This document shows positions 1-11,000 of a stretch of DNA of 64,000 bases, piece after piece. Numbering within the stretch: position 1 is the first letter of the stretch; the number at the start of each line of letters is the position of its first letter. The stretch lies in contig NC_081415.1 in assembly GCF_030272615.1 (NCBI RefSeq), positions 192,915,695-192,979,694 on the forward strand. Direction: 5' to 3'. The notes under the pieces are model-generated. The model saw only the letters and a list, made by a program, of their open reading frames with translations. It ran no database searches and was not told the origin of the DNA. This DNA comes from Cryptomeria japonica (lineage: Eukaryota; Streptophyta; Pinopsida; Cupressales; Cupressaceae). Position numbers and translations under genes: made by a program.

Positions 1-693
1 CTTAAATGTCTCATAGGCTTTTTCAGCAAACCCATTTTGTGCATATCCTGCAATCATGGCATTCCATGAAATAATGTCTGGTTGAGGCATTTCGTTAAAA
101 AGCCTTGAAGCTTCATCAAAAAGACCATTTTGTGTATATCCTACAATCATCGCATTCCATGATATTACATTTCTTCCAGGCATTTTGTCGAACAACTGAC
201 GTGCCTTGCGAATGTTTCCGCATTTTGCATACATGTCTACCAGGGCACTTGCAATTACTACATCTGACAAAAACCCCCTTTCCACTATGTTCTGATGGAT
301 GTCTATACCCTGTTCCAGCGCTCTTAATTTGGCACAGGCCGGTAGTATGGTAGCAAAGGTAAACTGATCAGGTTTGACACCTGTTTGTTGCATTTCATAC
401 AACAGTGTCAATGTCTCGTGAGGACAGCCATGTCTTTTGTAACCTGCAATTATGGTATTCCACGAGGAGACATCTCGTTCTGTCATTCCGTCAAACAGTT
501 TACGGGCATCCACTAAATTATCGCACTTGACATACATATTGATTAGTTTATTCCGAAAAGTAGTCGGTTTAGCAAATACCCTGTGAGTAATGACATTGTG
601 GAATTGTTTAACCTGAGAAAGCACATTCTTCCCATTGAAGGTCTGCAATAGTTGAAGATAAGCTAAAGGCTTTACCTTGTGAAAGCGCATCAT
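1..693 (-). CDS. Pentatricopeptide-repeat (PPR) protein, PLS-like, C-terminus beyond window
   Basis: The minus frame is open from the window edge to an in-frame stop near 825. The first ATG is at 693-691, so this is the N-terminal part, about 231 residues. Several PPR units are visible: VSSWNTIIAGY, VISWNAMIVGY and IISWNAMIAGY, each followed by DARKLFDGM- or EASRLFNEM-type helices, with LVDMYAKCGNIRKARQLF between. The alternation of long and short repeats is typical of the PLS class of plant PPR proteins. Those usually enter mitochondria or plastids and edit or process organelle RNA, often through a C-terminal E/DYW domain, which would lie outside the window. The first ~60 residues lack clear repeats and could hold a targeting signal. 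There are no stops or frameshifts, unlike every other long frame here, so it is probably a functional host gene. The RNA target cannot be inferred. Confidence 0.9.
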   Translation of the reverse strand, partial: MMRFHKVKPLAYLQLLQTFNGKNVLSQVKQFHNVITHRVFAKPTTFRNKLINMYVKCDNLVDARKLFDGMTERDVSSWNTIIAGYKRHGCPHETLTLLYEMQQTGVKPDQFTFATILPACAKLRALEQGIDIHQNIVERGFLSDVVIASALVDMYAKCGNIRKARQLFDKMPGRNVISWNAMIVGYTQNGLFDEASRLFNEMPQPDIISWNAMIAGYAQNGFAEKAYETFK

Positions 694-1236
694 CAAAAGT
701 GGTATAATATGAATGGCAATGATTTTGCCACTGGTAATATCAGTCTTCGGAAGTACTTTCGTTTTCTGTTGCCAAATTTGAACACCATTTTCGCAATTTC
801 TAAGCTGATTGCAAGGATAAAGTTACATTTCCCTCAAATCAAATAGCAGGCGCTATACTGCAAGAAATCCTTTACTGTAGAGTCTAAAGGAGTTTTCATC
901 ATGGCAGAGAAAAACCTTATGCATATGTTTCAAGCTTGCAGTAACTTGCTTTAACTAAGAGACTGTAACCCTTTTTCCCGGAGCATGATATCCTCTATTA
1001 TGATTTATCCAATATGGCATACTGTCTATAACATGGACTTTGTTATTTAATCAAATGCCCTTTCGCATGACATGACATCATCTTCTTGTTAGTTGTAAGA
1101 GGAAAATTTTGCATATTATTCTATGGTAAATTTAACAACTCCTTCATCAAATCATATCGCTAAATCATTTTTCATATCTTTTTAACTCTTATAAATCTAA
1201 ACTTTAAATATTGTATTATTTTCTTTTAGGATAATG
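694..1236. other. Upstream flank of the PPR gene, no gene seen
   Basis: AT-rich DNA upstream of the PPR start, presumably holding its promoter and 5' untranslated region. No other coding frame or clear TATA element could be singled out. Confidence 0.4.
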
Positions 1237-1245
1237 ATGTGTGGT

Positions 1246-1408
1246 GGCCGTGGCTATTCTAGCTCCAAAACATATCTGTCGTACATCGTGTTAGTGACAG
1301 GGTAGTTAATCGCAACCGTTAACTGCAAAATCGACGATGTAAAACGTGCAACTAACATGTGTGTTAGTCAATCCGTACTGTCTTTTGGGAGCTAGAATAG
1401 ACGCGTCC
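1246..1408. mobile_element. Mutator-type MITE, 163 bp, 9-bp TSD
   Basis: The ends form terminal inverted repeats. The left end reads GGCCGTGGCTATTCTAGCTC. The right end, reverse complemented, reads GGACGCGTCTATTCTAGCTC. They match at 17 of 20 positions and pairing continues into an AAAA stretch. The element is flanked by a perfect 9-bp direct repeat, ATGTGTGGT, at 1237-1245 and 1409-1417. A 9-bp duplication with long inverted ends is the hallmark of Mutator-like elements. It has no coding capacity, so it would depend on a transposase encoded elsewhere. Confidence 0.85.
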
Positions 1409-1495
1409 ATGTGTGGTACTCAAAAGTGTTGGCATACCCTTCCTCTTTCAAAATATATAATTCACATTTTAAATTAATTTTTCACAATATGACTA

Positions 1496-1553
1496 TTTTC
1501 TTGTCATTTTAAGAGTCAATTTTTTAAAATTTTCTTGTCATTTTAAGAGTCAA
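1496..1553. repeat. Two-copy tandem repeat, 34-bp period
   Basis: TTTTCTTGTCATTTTAAGAG occurs at 1496 and again at 1530, separated by a short T/A-rich linker. Simple local duplication in AT-rich DNA. Confidence 0.8.
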
Positions 1554-1684
1554 ATATTTTAAATTCAGCGATTACAGATTTAGATTTGTAGGAATTTCTT
1601 ATTTCATTACCACCATCAAAATCAAGATCAATTATAAGCATAACATTGAGAGATCGGTAGACTCAAGCATTCTAAAGTTACACT

Positions 1685-1753
1685 TTTTGTATCTAGACAC
1701 TACATTACTACATCAACACTTTTGTATCTAGACACTACATTACTACATCAACA
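1685..1753. repeat. Two-copy tandem repeat, 35-bp period
   Basis: A 35-bp unit beginning TTTTGTATCTAGACACTACA is repeated head to tail at 1685 and 1720 with essentially no mismatch, so the duplication is recent. Confidence 0.85.
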
Positions 1754-1974
1754 TCTATGATATGTATATCTACAAACTTCTCCTTGTTAGAGGCTTGACT
1801 TGCTATAAAGTCAATACAAAGTCACCACCTTGTAGTTCAAAGTAAGCCTCGCTTTACTCTTCAACACATCCAAAGTTTAGAAAACAAATCCATGAGCATA
1901 AGCAACCAAATTCAACATGTTTGCAATGACAAAAAATCAAGGTTGCATAAGGATATAACTATATTACATGATTA

Positions 1975-2368
1975 TGTTAGAGTAAAAGGTTTTATTTACT
2001 TAATAATTAATTTAATCATATTGATTAATTAATTAAGTCACCTTTTTATTTTTTCAATTAAGCTAAATTTAGGAAGCTTTTTAAGAATTTAATAATCATT
2101 TAATATGCATGCATCCCTTAGGTATATTAATAATTAATTAATTATTAATTATTAATTTCTTTTTAGGGTTTCTATCTTTAGAATTAGATTTCTTTATAAG
2201 GATGACATATCTTTCATTGTAAATAAAGCAATATTAAATCAAGCATTTAGTTCTTGTTATTGTCTTCAATATTCTCATTTGTTGTGCAATTTCTCTTTTG
2301 TATGTAACATGTATTCTTGCAGATGATTATCTGGGCTTGTGGGAATTCAACAATCATGAATTCTAACA
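1975..2368 (+). repeat. 5' LTR of the Copia-type element, 394 bp
   Basis: Starts TGTTAGAGTAAAAGG and ends GAATTCTAACA. It is collinear with the 3' LTR apart from scattered substitutions and one 34-bp difference. Confidence 0.85.
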
Positions 2369-3993
2369 TGGTATAAGAGCTCCAAATCTGAAGACCCTAT
2401 TCGCCTTTTTAGAAGATATTCACGATTTCCAACAATCAGAGCACTTTGGGCTCAAACCAACTTCGCCATTGCACTAAGAACATCCAAAACCCTAAGATCA
2501 CTTGTTCATTTGCCTAATTTGGCCACCGTTTGCTTCGGAGAAAAAAATCCCCTTATTGGCTAGCCATACAGATGCAAGTACAGTATAGGTAATTTTTTTT
2601 GTTTTTCTTGATTTTTTAAAATCAGAATAAAAAAAATTAACCTAGGGGGGGTGCGAGTTTTGTGTTTATTTTTATTTTTTAAAAACACAATGAATTTTTT
2701 TTTGGGGAGCCGCAGGGAATATTCCCTGTGACCCTTGCCCGCCATATCTATGGGTATTGTAGGCACTGTGGGTGACCAAAGTGTACCTGCGGTGTTCCGC
2801 AAGCACTGCGGTTGACCATAGTGTACCTACGGGTTCACCACAAGCAGTGCGGGATCCATAGGTTTGCGGACCCCACCCCGCAAGGGGTTTTTAATTTTTT
2901 TAAAAACTTTTTTTTAAATCATTTTTTTTTTGTTTTTTTAATAAAAACATTTTTTTTAATTAGTTTATTTATTTATTTTTTAATATAAAAAAAATCTTTT
3001 TCGCATGTGTTTTTTGATTTTTTAAAATCCTTTTTTTATTCATGTGTTTTTTTACTAAAACACAAATTTTTGTTTTTTTGAAAAAGTTTTTTTGCATGTA
3101 TTTTTTTGGTTTTTTAATCAGTTTTTTTGCATGCGCTTTAAAATAAAAAAACAATTTTTATTTTTTTTCAAAAAGTTTTTTTGAGGGGGTATTTCTTTTT
3201 GTGTTTTTTTTAATTAAAAAAATTAATTTTGCCCTAATAAACAAAATTGGGAACATGTTTTATTTCACCTAACCTGTATGCAGTGTTCTCCAATTGACAA
3301 CCTTTTTGGGGGGGGGGTAGTTTTGGCTTCCTTAATTTCACCTTTGGCTATATTCTAATTAGAGGGCATATCATCTGCACATGTTTCTACAGGGCATCAT
3401 TTGGTGACAGCCTCATCTACATGTTTTCTATTTTTGCACTCTTGCATTTCATGTTGGATCTTCTTCTTTGAGCTATGTTGTACACGCACTATCATAAAGT
3501 GCCACACCTCTTTGTCTCTTTTGATGACACATATGATGCGATCCTTCTGTATTTTAGATTAGGAATTTGATATGAGACCTTTGACTTGTCTCCTTTATTG
3601 AGCATGTCAGTATGTTTGTGTAACTGATGGTTCCCATACCTGGTCTTCATGCTTGATCTTTATCGTCTTCAGCGAGTGATTCATCATCATCAAAATTGGT
3701 ACCTGGTTTTGTCACACTTTGATATTTTTGGTGCAACATTAATTCTCATTCTTCCTATGGAGGAACATTTATAGGAGATTCTACATTTTTTGAAGGGCTT
3801 CATGGTCTCCCTTCGTCTCTTTTTGGATAGGAGTTTTGTTCCCATTGGGTTTTCTCCTTTTCTCCACTTTACAAAGATTTGCATGTTGTGATTAGGTACC
3901 TCATTAGGCCTTGTTGTCGGGACCCAAATTTGCATGTAGTTGCATTCATTCACTTAGCTTTTTAGCTTCTCCCTAAATTCATCTTAAGGGGGG
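2369..3993 (+). other. Non-coding internal region of the Copia-type element
   Basis: Begins with the primer-binding site (2369-2380). Then comes a leader with T- and A-homopolymer runs (2585-2700 and 2890-3240) around a GC-richer part (2700-2890) holding near-repeats of the words ACTGYGGKTGACCA and GTGTACCT. The 3' part (3300-3990) is non-coding and ends in the polypurine tract at 3986-3993. The short frames on both strands are homopolymer-driven and unlikely to be genes. Confidence 0.7.
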
Positions 3994-4421
3994 TGTTAGA
4001 GTAAAAGGTTTTATTTACTTAATTAATTTAATCATATTGATTAATTAATTAAGTCACCTTTTTCTTTTTTCACTTAAGATAAATTTAGGAAGCTTTTTAG
4101 GCATTTAATAATCATTTAATATGCATGCATCTCTTAGGCATTTAATAACCATTTAATATGCATGCATCCCTTAGGTATATTAATAATTAATTAATTATTA
4201 ATTATTAATTGCTTTTTAGGGTTTCTATCATTATAATTAGATTTCTTTATAAGGATGACATATCCTTCATTGTAAATCAAGCAATATTCAATCAAACATT
4301 CAGTTCCTGTTATTGTCTTCAATATTCTTGTTTGTTGTGTAATTTCTTCTTTGTATGTAACAAGTATTCTTGCAGATGATTATCTGGGCTTGTGGGAATT
4401 CAACAATCATGAATTCTAACA
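3994..4421 (+). repeat. 3' LTR of the Copia-type element, 428 bp
   Basis: Same ends as the 5' LTR. It is 34 bp longer because a unit containing CATTTAATATGCATGCATC is tandemly duplicated near 4100-4170. Confidence 0.85.
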
Positions 4422-5925
4422 AATTATGTGTAAGACTAGGCCACAAAAAATGATATGGTCTGCAATAGTATAACTTTGTATCAAGGCACTCCAATTGTTT
4501 AACCATTCTTTGGTATCATTCTAAATTTTAATTTGTCTATTACTATAGGTGAACAAGCAACCTTAAAGAACAAATTGACAATTACATTAAATAATTAAGC
4601 ACATCTTGTTATTTTCCAATATTTAATCTCAACCCTTATTGATTTCAAACTTTATTTGTTTATATTATTTATTATTTGATTAGATCTAAATCATAGTGTC
4701 GAGGATATATAACACATCCCAAGGGTTTTGAGGTCTAGCAATTTATTCCTTCATATTTTTAGTGAACCTATAATACTAAACCCCACCTAGGGATTTTCTC
4801 TAAGTGATACTTATAATATCTATAAGTCCTCGATTGATATCTTTTCATTTTATTGTGAATTATCCTCAATATATGCCCATATCTAATATGCATGCTTATA
4901 TCAATGATCTTAATGTGCTTTAGAAATTTCTTAAAATCTAATCCACTGGTCCTTGATGATATAACCTTTTTTAGCAAAATGAAGGCATGACATGTTCTAT
5001 GGATTCATTGTTCCAATGTGTAATAAACTTTCAACATTTAATGGAACCTATTATTACCTTCCCTTCCAACTTATATGCCTTTACTTCCCTTTTCATGTAG
5101 CTCATGATGATTAAACTCCTTCCATAAGTACATGTGATAGTGATTTACCTTTCAGTACCTCTCTTTCGTATCATGACACGTCTAATGAGAAACTTATTGA
5201 TGAATTTGATAAATCTTCACCTCCAAGTTCCCATTATGGTGCTATGCCTCATGATGACAATACTCTCTATGCAACTCATGGTACATCTACACATTATTAA
5301 TGATTTAGCATCTCTTCATAAATCACTTCATATTCATGCATGTGCATATTAGTAATGAATTGATGATCAATGCATTTATTGGCTATGAAGATGCAAGTTT
5401 GCATGTTAGATCTTTATCTATCCCCATATTATAAGCATTTACATCATGTTATCTTAAATTAATACATTCATTTATAAATATTTGAATCAATATATATTTG
5501 CACAAGTTTGATGCACTCCAAAACTATCATACTTTGTTTGGTTCCTTAATATGCATTTCCCTAATTTTCTTTACTATTTTCCCTATAGTAATTTGATAAT
5601 GATTCTAATATTCTAATCTCTAGTGGTTCTAATTTAGGCTCTTTTATGGATCTTTCTTTGATCTCTAACAATATAGTATCCTTAAATCTACCCATCTTGT
5701 GAGTTACTAAAATGAATCAAATGGTGCAACAACATGTGCATAATCTTAAAGACTTCACTTTGATATAGATAGTATTAAAAATCATAAGGTCATCCACCAT
5801 AATGATTCTACTTCAAAGAATCAAATTGTACTAAAAGTATAAAAATCTATCTTCTTCAACATGTTCATCTTTTAGACCATTTGTGCTTCAAGGAGTGTTG
5901 CAGAAAAATGCCTATGCACCTATAA
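4422..5925. other. AT-rich intergenic DNA, no gene recognised
   Basis: About 1.5 kb with no convincing frame, no LTR ends and no clear repeat structure. It may be old transposon debris. Confidence 0.4.
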
Positions 5926-5929
5926 GGCA

Positions 5930-6335
5930 ACTCTAATAGAGAACTATAAGAGATAATTTTATATATAGAGAGACAAAAAATGAAGATAATGGTCCCATGT
6001 TGTCTGAGAAGATATACAGGTTAACAAACAAACAAACTCTACACTATATTTCACTAAACAAAAAAAGTTAAAATTTGATACAAAAAAATAACGATGAAGC
6101 TGCTCATATCCATTTCATAGCCCCTTCACACTCCTACCTAAAAAATAGATCCTTATTTTCCTATATAAATAGGAAAGCCACAACTCCCACACAAAACCAC
6201 AACCCCACTATCTGACAACAATTTGAAAGAGGCAAAACAAAATAGCCAAATTAGAAGATTATGAATTGTAGAAAAAATTGATGCAAAGAAAGGTTAATGA
6301 AGGAAATCTTTGATTACATTATCTTCCCCATATTG
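5930..6335. repeat. Dispersed repeat, copy 1 (partner at 16690)
   Basis: Collinear with 16690-17060. Shared words include AGAGATAATTTTAT, AGAGAGACAAAAAA, GATAATGGTCCCAT and CACTATATTTCACT. A TATA-like CTATATAAATAGG lies at 6161-6173, followed by CCACAACTCCCACACA. The two copies lie in the same direction on either side of LINE A and the first solo LTR, so they could be LTR or promoter fragments of an older element, but no ends could be defined. Confidence 0.55.
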
Positions 6336-6410
6336 AAAGTTCTAAACCTCTAGGTTCAAAATATTTTGAATTAGAGAATTTCAAGAGATTATATTATCAA
6401 AAACTATCAA

Positions 6411-6498
6411 TCAGAGAGGCAGAGAGGAGTGGAAATCAGAGAGGCGGAGAGGAGCAGAAATCAGAGAGGCGGAGAGGAGTGGAAATCAAAGAGGCGAA
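6411..6498 (+). repeat. 5' tandem repeat of LINE A, 25-bp unit
   Basis: Three and a half head-to-tail copies of a 25-bp purine-rich unit (core TCAGAGAGGCGGAGAGGAG) start at 6411, 6436, 6461 and 6486, only five bases inside the element. Repeats here are a plausible part of the internal LINE promoter, but that role is inference. Confidence 0.85.
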
Positions 6499-7988
6499 TG
6501 GGAAATTCAAATTTAAAACACGGGGATGGCGGATCTCATGGGGATGGTCGTCTTTCTGTGGTTGGAGCTGGTAATCATGCAGGCCCACAGGCATCTCAGG
6601 GTATTGAGGGGGACAAGGCGACAATCAAATCGGTGGAAGATAAAGATTCCAAAACTAGGGACCCACATGATAGAGGTAAAGAAAAGAATGGTCGGCTCTT
6701 TTTGGAGTCAGGCCTTTGATGCAATTTGGTCTTCCGGAAGTTAAAAATCTTTCTGATCTAGTGACAGGGTTTTTTTCTATATCTGTTCTGGATAAGCTGA
6801 TTGATTTCACTATGTCTGGCCTAGCTATGACCTTGGCTGGACGGTTTGCTGGTTTTAGACCTAACATCGATGTTGTAAGAAACTTTATAAGGAGACAATG
6901 AGTTCTTAAAGGTCAAGCGGATGTGGCAACTTTTCCTAGGGTTTTTTTCTCCTTTTCTTTTAATAATGAAGAAGATAAGAATAAAGTGCTCTGTGAAGGG
7001 TTGTGGATGTTTGCCAAGTCTACCTCGGCTTTACAGAAATGGGCTCCTAACCTTCCATTGAATGATTCCTTTTTTGTGTTGGTGCCTATGTGGACACATC
7101 TTCCTGGCCTTCCTTTGGAGTTCTAGAATGAGGAGGTCTTTAAAGGGATTGCGGGTTCATTTGGTGAACTTCTATCGATTGACCCGATGATTGCAGCTAA
7201 ATCCAGGTTGATTTTTGCTCGTATTTGTGTAAATGTTAATCAAATGATGGATATGCCTCAATCTATTGAGATTTTATCCAAATTGGGGAAATGGACTCAA
7301 GTGATTGAATATGAATCTCTCTCCGTTTGTATGTTTTCATTGTAAAAAGTCAGGTCATTAGGCGAAATCTTGTCCATCCAAGAAGGGTAAGATTGGTAAA
7401 AATGATAGCAATTTGAAGCATAAATGGAAAATGAAAGGGAAGAATGATGATCCACCCTCAAAGGTTGTCCTTGAGAAGGAAGTGACCGAAATGGAAAACA
7501 AGGTTAAGAAGGGTTTGAATAATAATAATGAAAAATCAGTTTGTGTCTATTCTAACAGTCAAAAAGAAAGTAACAAGGAGGAAGAGTATGGGAAAGAAGA
7601 AAAGGTTCAAAAATTTGAATTAGAGGATTTGAAGGTTGGTCCTATCATCCAGGGTAAGGCTGATGAGTTTTCCTATGATGATGCTTCAACTTCATCTAAT
7701 AATAAAGAAAATGAGGAAGACTTTAATGAAGTGCAGAACTGTAATATTTCGGAAATAATGCCTTTGCTATTATTAACCAATGGAAGTCCTGAGCAAACTA
7801 GAAATATGATCTTGAAACCCCAATGCAAAACTCCTCCTAAAAGTATGGAAACCGTGGCTCTTGAGGGAAATCTTAGGATTTTTGGTATTAAAGAAGGCAA
7901 GTCAAATAATGGAGGATCCAATGGAGGTATTTCAACTAGAAGTAAGAATAAGAAGGTGGCAGATATTGGAAGTCATAGAAAAATATAG
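6498..7988 (+). pseudogene. LINE A ORF1: DUF4283-like, zinc-knuckle RNA-binding protein (broken)
   Basis: Read in pieces: 6498-6719 (first frame), 6716 to about 7320 (second) and about 7320-7988 (third), so there are about two frameshifts, with in-frame stops near 6901 and 7124. The middle piece resembles the N-terminal domain of plant LINE ORF1 and DUF4283 proteins (FSFNNEEDKNKVLCEGLW, then WAPNLPL and PMWTHLPGLPLEF). A CX2CX4HX4C zinc knuckle follows at 7332-7373 (CFHCKKSGH, a stop, then AKSC). The C-terminal 190 residues are lysine-rich and low in complexity. In this family ORF1 binds the element RNA. The start at 6498 (ATGGGAAATTC) is chosen because it follows the last 5' repeat; 6429 would start inside the repeat. 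Confidence 0.8.
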
Positions 7989-8089
7989 GGAAGACCCTCT
8001 CTAAATAATCAGAGGGAACATGAAAGTTGGAAGAACTATGCTGATGGAACACAGAGCTCCATTGAGTCTGCTTTATCCTCGGTTAAAGT

Positions 8090-11000
8090 ATGAAGATAAT
8101 TTCATGGAATATTAGATGGTTGAACATTCCCCATAAATAGGATGTGCTACGTAATATTGTAAGAGATCATAAAATAGATGTAGTCCTTATTCAGGAAACT
8201 AATATGTGTAAGGATAAAGTGGAAAGGATTAGAATTTTGAAAAGTAATGGGGTAATTGGAACAAGTTCGGAGGGTGCCTCTAGAGGTACAACTATCTTGT
8301 GGAATTAGAACACTATTAAAGGCAAGGAAATAGCTTAAGGGGTTTATAGGACCTTAGTTTTTCTTGAGCATATTAAGGATAACTTTGTTTGGGTAATCAC
8401 TTATATCTATGCGCCTAATTCTAAAGCTGGATGAACTAAATTTTGGAGGAGCCTGGCTGAAGATAGACTAAAATTTTCTGATAAAAATTGGATGATTATG
8501 GGAGACTTCAATACCCCTTTAAAAGAGGATGAAAAGATGGGAGGCCTTCCTTTGCAGCTAGAGGGAAGACAAGATCTTATGGAATTTATTAATGATCAAG
8601 CTTTGATGGATGTGGATCTCCAAGGGATTAATTACACTTGGACCAATAGAAGAACTGGTTATGATCTTATTCAAGTCAAGCTAGATAGATCCCCGATTTC
8701 TCCTGATTGGCTTTCTAAGTATAATTGTTCTCTGGTGTCTATCATTAAGATTAGTTCTGATCATTATCCTATTTCTTTCATTGCCATTTCAACTTCCGCA
8801 AAGCGTAATTTTCCTTTTAGATTTGAAAAAGCATGGTTGTCCCACCCTTCATTGGAAAGTTGTGTTGTTGAATGGTGGAATTCAGAGGTTGAGGGTACTG
8901 CCTTATTTAGAGTGGCCAAAAAGATTAATATTATCAAAGCCAAAGTTAAAATCTAGAACAAAGAGACTTTTGGAGATATTTTTAAAATGAAAGCTCATAT
9001 TAAGACAAATATTAAAGAAGTTCAAGATAAAATTCAAGTGGAAGGGCTTTCTGAGGATTTGAGGAATGTTGAAAATGGATTGCTAACTAAATACCATGAA
9101 ATTATCTCTAATGAAGAAACTTTTTGGAGACAAAGATCAAGGGCATTGTATTTGAAGGAAGGTGATAAAAATACCCAGTTTTTTCACATGACTCCTCTTA
9201 AGCATAGGGTGGCCAATAGGATTTCTAGTTTATCTTGCAATAGGGGGATTTTGTCAGATAAAAATGAAATTAGAAAGGAAGCTATGGATTTATTTAGTAA
9301 TCTTTTGGGAGGTGTGGATGCTCTGGATATCAGAAATCAAGACCTTTTAGCTCAAGCTATCCCTCCCATTTTAAATGAGGATGACAACAAAAATATTTCT
9401 TGGATCCCTTCGAATTAGGAAATCAAAAAGGTCATGTTTTCCTTTCTTGGAGACAAGTTGCTTGGTCTGGATGGATTCCCTATGTTCTTCTTCCAAAATT
9501 TTTGGCATATTATGGAGATTGATGTTTGTAATGGAGTTAAAGAATTCTTTGGTTCAAGGCGGCTTCTAAAAGAACTCAATGCTACTTTTATAGTTCTTAT
9601 TCCTAAGATCTCTGGAGCTGACTCTCTCAATAAGTTAAGACCTATCAAGCTTTGTAATTCTATTTACAAAATTATATCTAAGGTTCTTATTTCTAGAATG
9701 TTGGATATTCTGCCCCGCATCATTTTAGCTCAGTAGAATGGTTTTGTCCCTGGCAGACAAATTCTGGATTCCATCATTTTTGTTCATGAGAATATTCATT
9801 CTTTAACTGCTGCTAAAAAACATGGCTTTTTTCTTAAGTTGGACACGTCCAAGGCCTATGACAGAGTGAATTGGCAATTCCTTTTTTAGAATTATGAAAG
9901 CTTTTGGGTTTGGGGAAAAGGTGATTCAACTTTGTTCTCAGTTGACTGGCACTTCTACTTCAACAATTATTATTAATGGATCCCCTTCTAGTTTCTTCAA
10001 AAGTTCTAGAGGCCTAAGACAGGGGGATCCTATCTCTCCTATTTTGTTTACTATTCTGGCTGAAAGTTTGGGTAGATTTATTATGAGAAGTGTGGAAGAA
10101 GGGAAACTCAAAGGCCTTAAACCTTCCTCGTCCAACTTAACCTATACTCATGAACAGTTTGTTGATGATTCTATCACTATGGGAGAAGCTACCATAAGAG
10201 AAGTGAGAAACATGAAGGGTGTTATGGATTCCTATGAAGCAGCTTCTAGTCAAAATATAAATTGGGAAAAAAGTTCTTTGTTCTTCATCAATACCCCTTT
10301 GGATAGACAAAGAAGGATTGAAAGAATCCTTGGATGTGAAATTGTTGAGTTCCCTTCTAGTTATTTGGATCTCCCTTTGTGCTTAAAGCCTTTAGAGAAC
10401 TTCTAGATGAAGCTGGTTGATAGATTCAATTCCAAACTGGCTGGTTGGAAAGGAGCCCTCCTTAGCCAAGGGGGTAAGGTGACTTTGCTAAAAGCTACCC
10501 TTTAAAATTTTCCTATCTATGCTCTTAGTATGTTCAAAATCCCCAGGAAGTGTGTTGAGGCCATTGAAAGAATTGAAAAAAACTTCTTATGGTCAAGAGT
10601 GGAAGATACAAATAGAATCTCCCTTATTGCCTGGAATAATATTTGTACTCCGAAGGCTTTTGGGGGCTTGGGATTAAGGAACATTATAACTATGAATAAT
10701 GCTTTGTTAGAAAAACAAATTTGGAGAATGAAAGGTGAGGAAAGGGAATGGAATTCAATTTGGAAAAATAAATACCTTCACATGCAACCATCTGAGGAAG
10801 AATTTATGGATAATTCTTTTATTGTGGAAGGCTCTGCAATTTGGAATGCAGTTCAATCGACTAAAGCTTGGGCTGTAGATGGTAGAAAGTGGAAATTGGG
10901 GAATGGGAGGGTTATTAGATTTTGGGAGGATAGATGGCTAATGGATAAACTGATGGAGGAAATCCCCATTCTTAAGGAATGGAAAAACTAGTTCAAAATC

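Larger units (their letters stand above)
1975..4421 (+). mobile_element. Non-autonomous Copia-type LTR retrotransposon
   Basis: Two LTRs (1975-2368 and 3994-4421) enclose 1.6 kb of internal DNA. Both LTRs start TGTTAGAG and end TCTAACA. Just inside the left LTR, TGGTATAAGAGC differs at one base from the initiator-Met tRNA primer site TGGTATCAGAGC used by plant Copia elements. Just before the right LTR is a purine run, AAGGGGGG, as expected of a polypurine tract. Flanking 5-mers are GATTA (1970-1974) and AATTA (4422-4426), a one-mismatch duplication. No gag, protease, integrase or reverse transcriptase can be read inside, so it must have moved with proteins from another element. The leader after the primer site resembles the one at 63.5-63.7 kb. 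Confidence 0.85.

Noticed and set aside
2560-3154. Lys/Phe-rich minus frames
   Set aside because: Products of A and T homopolymer runs in the Copia-type leader.
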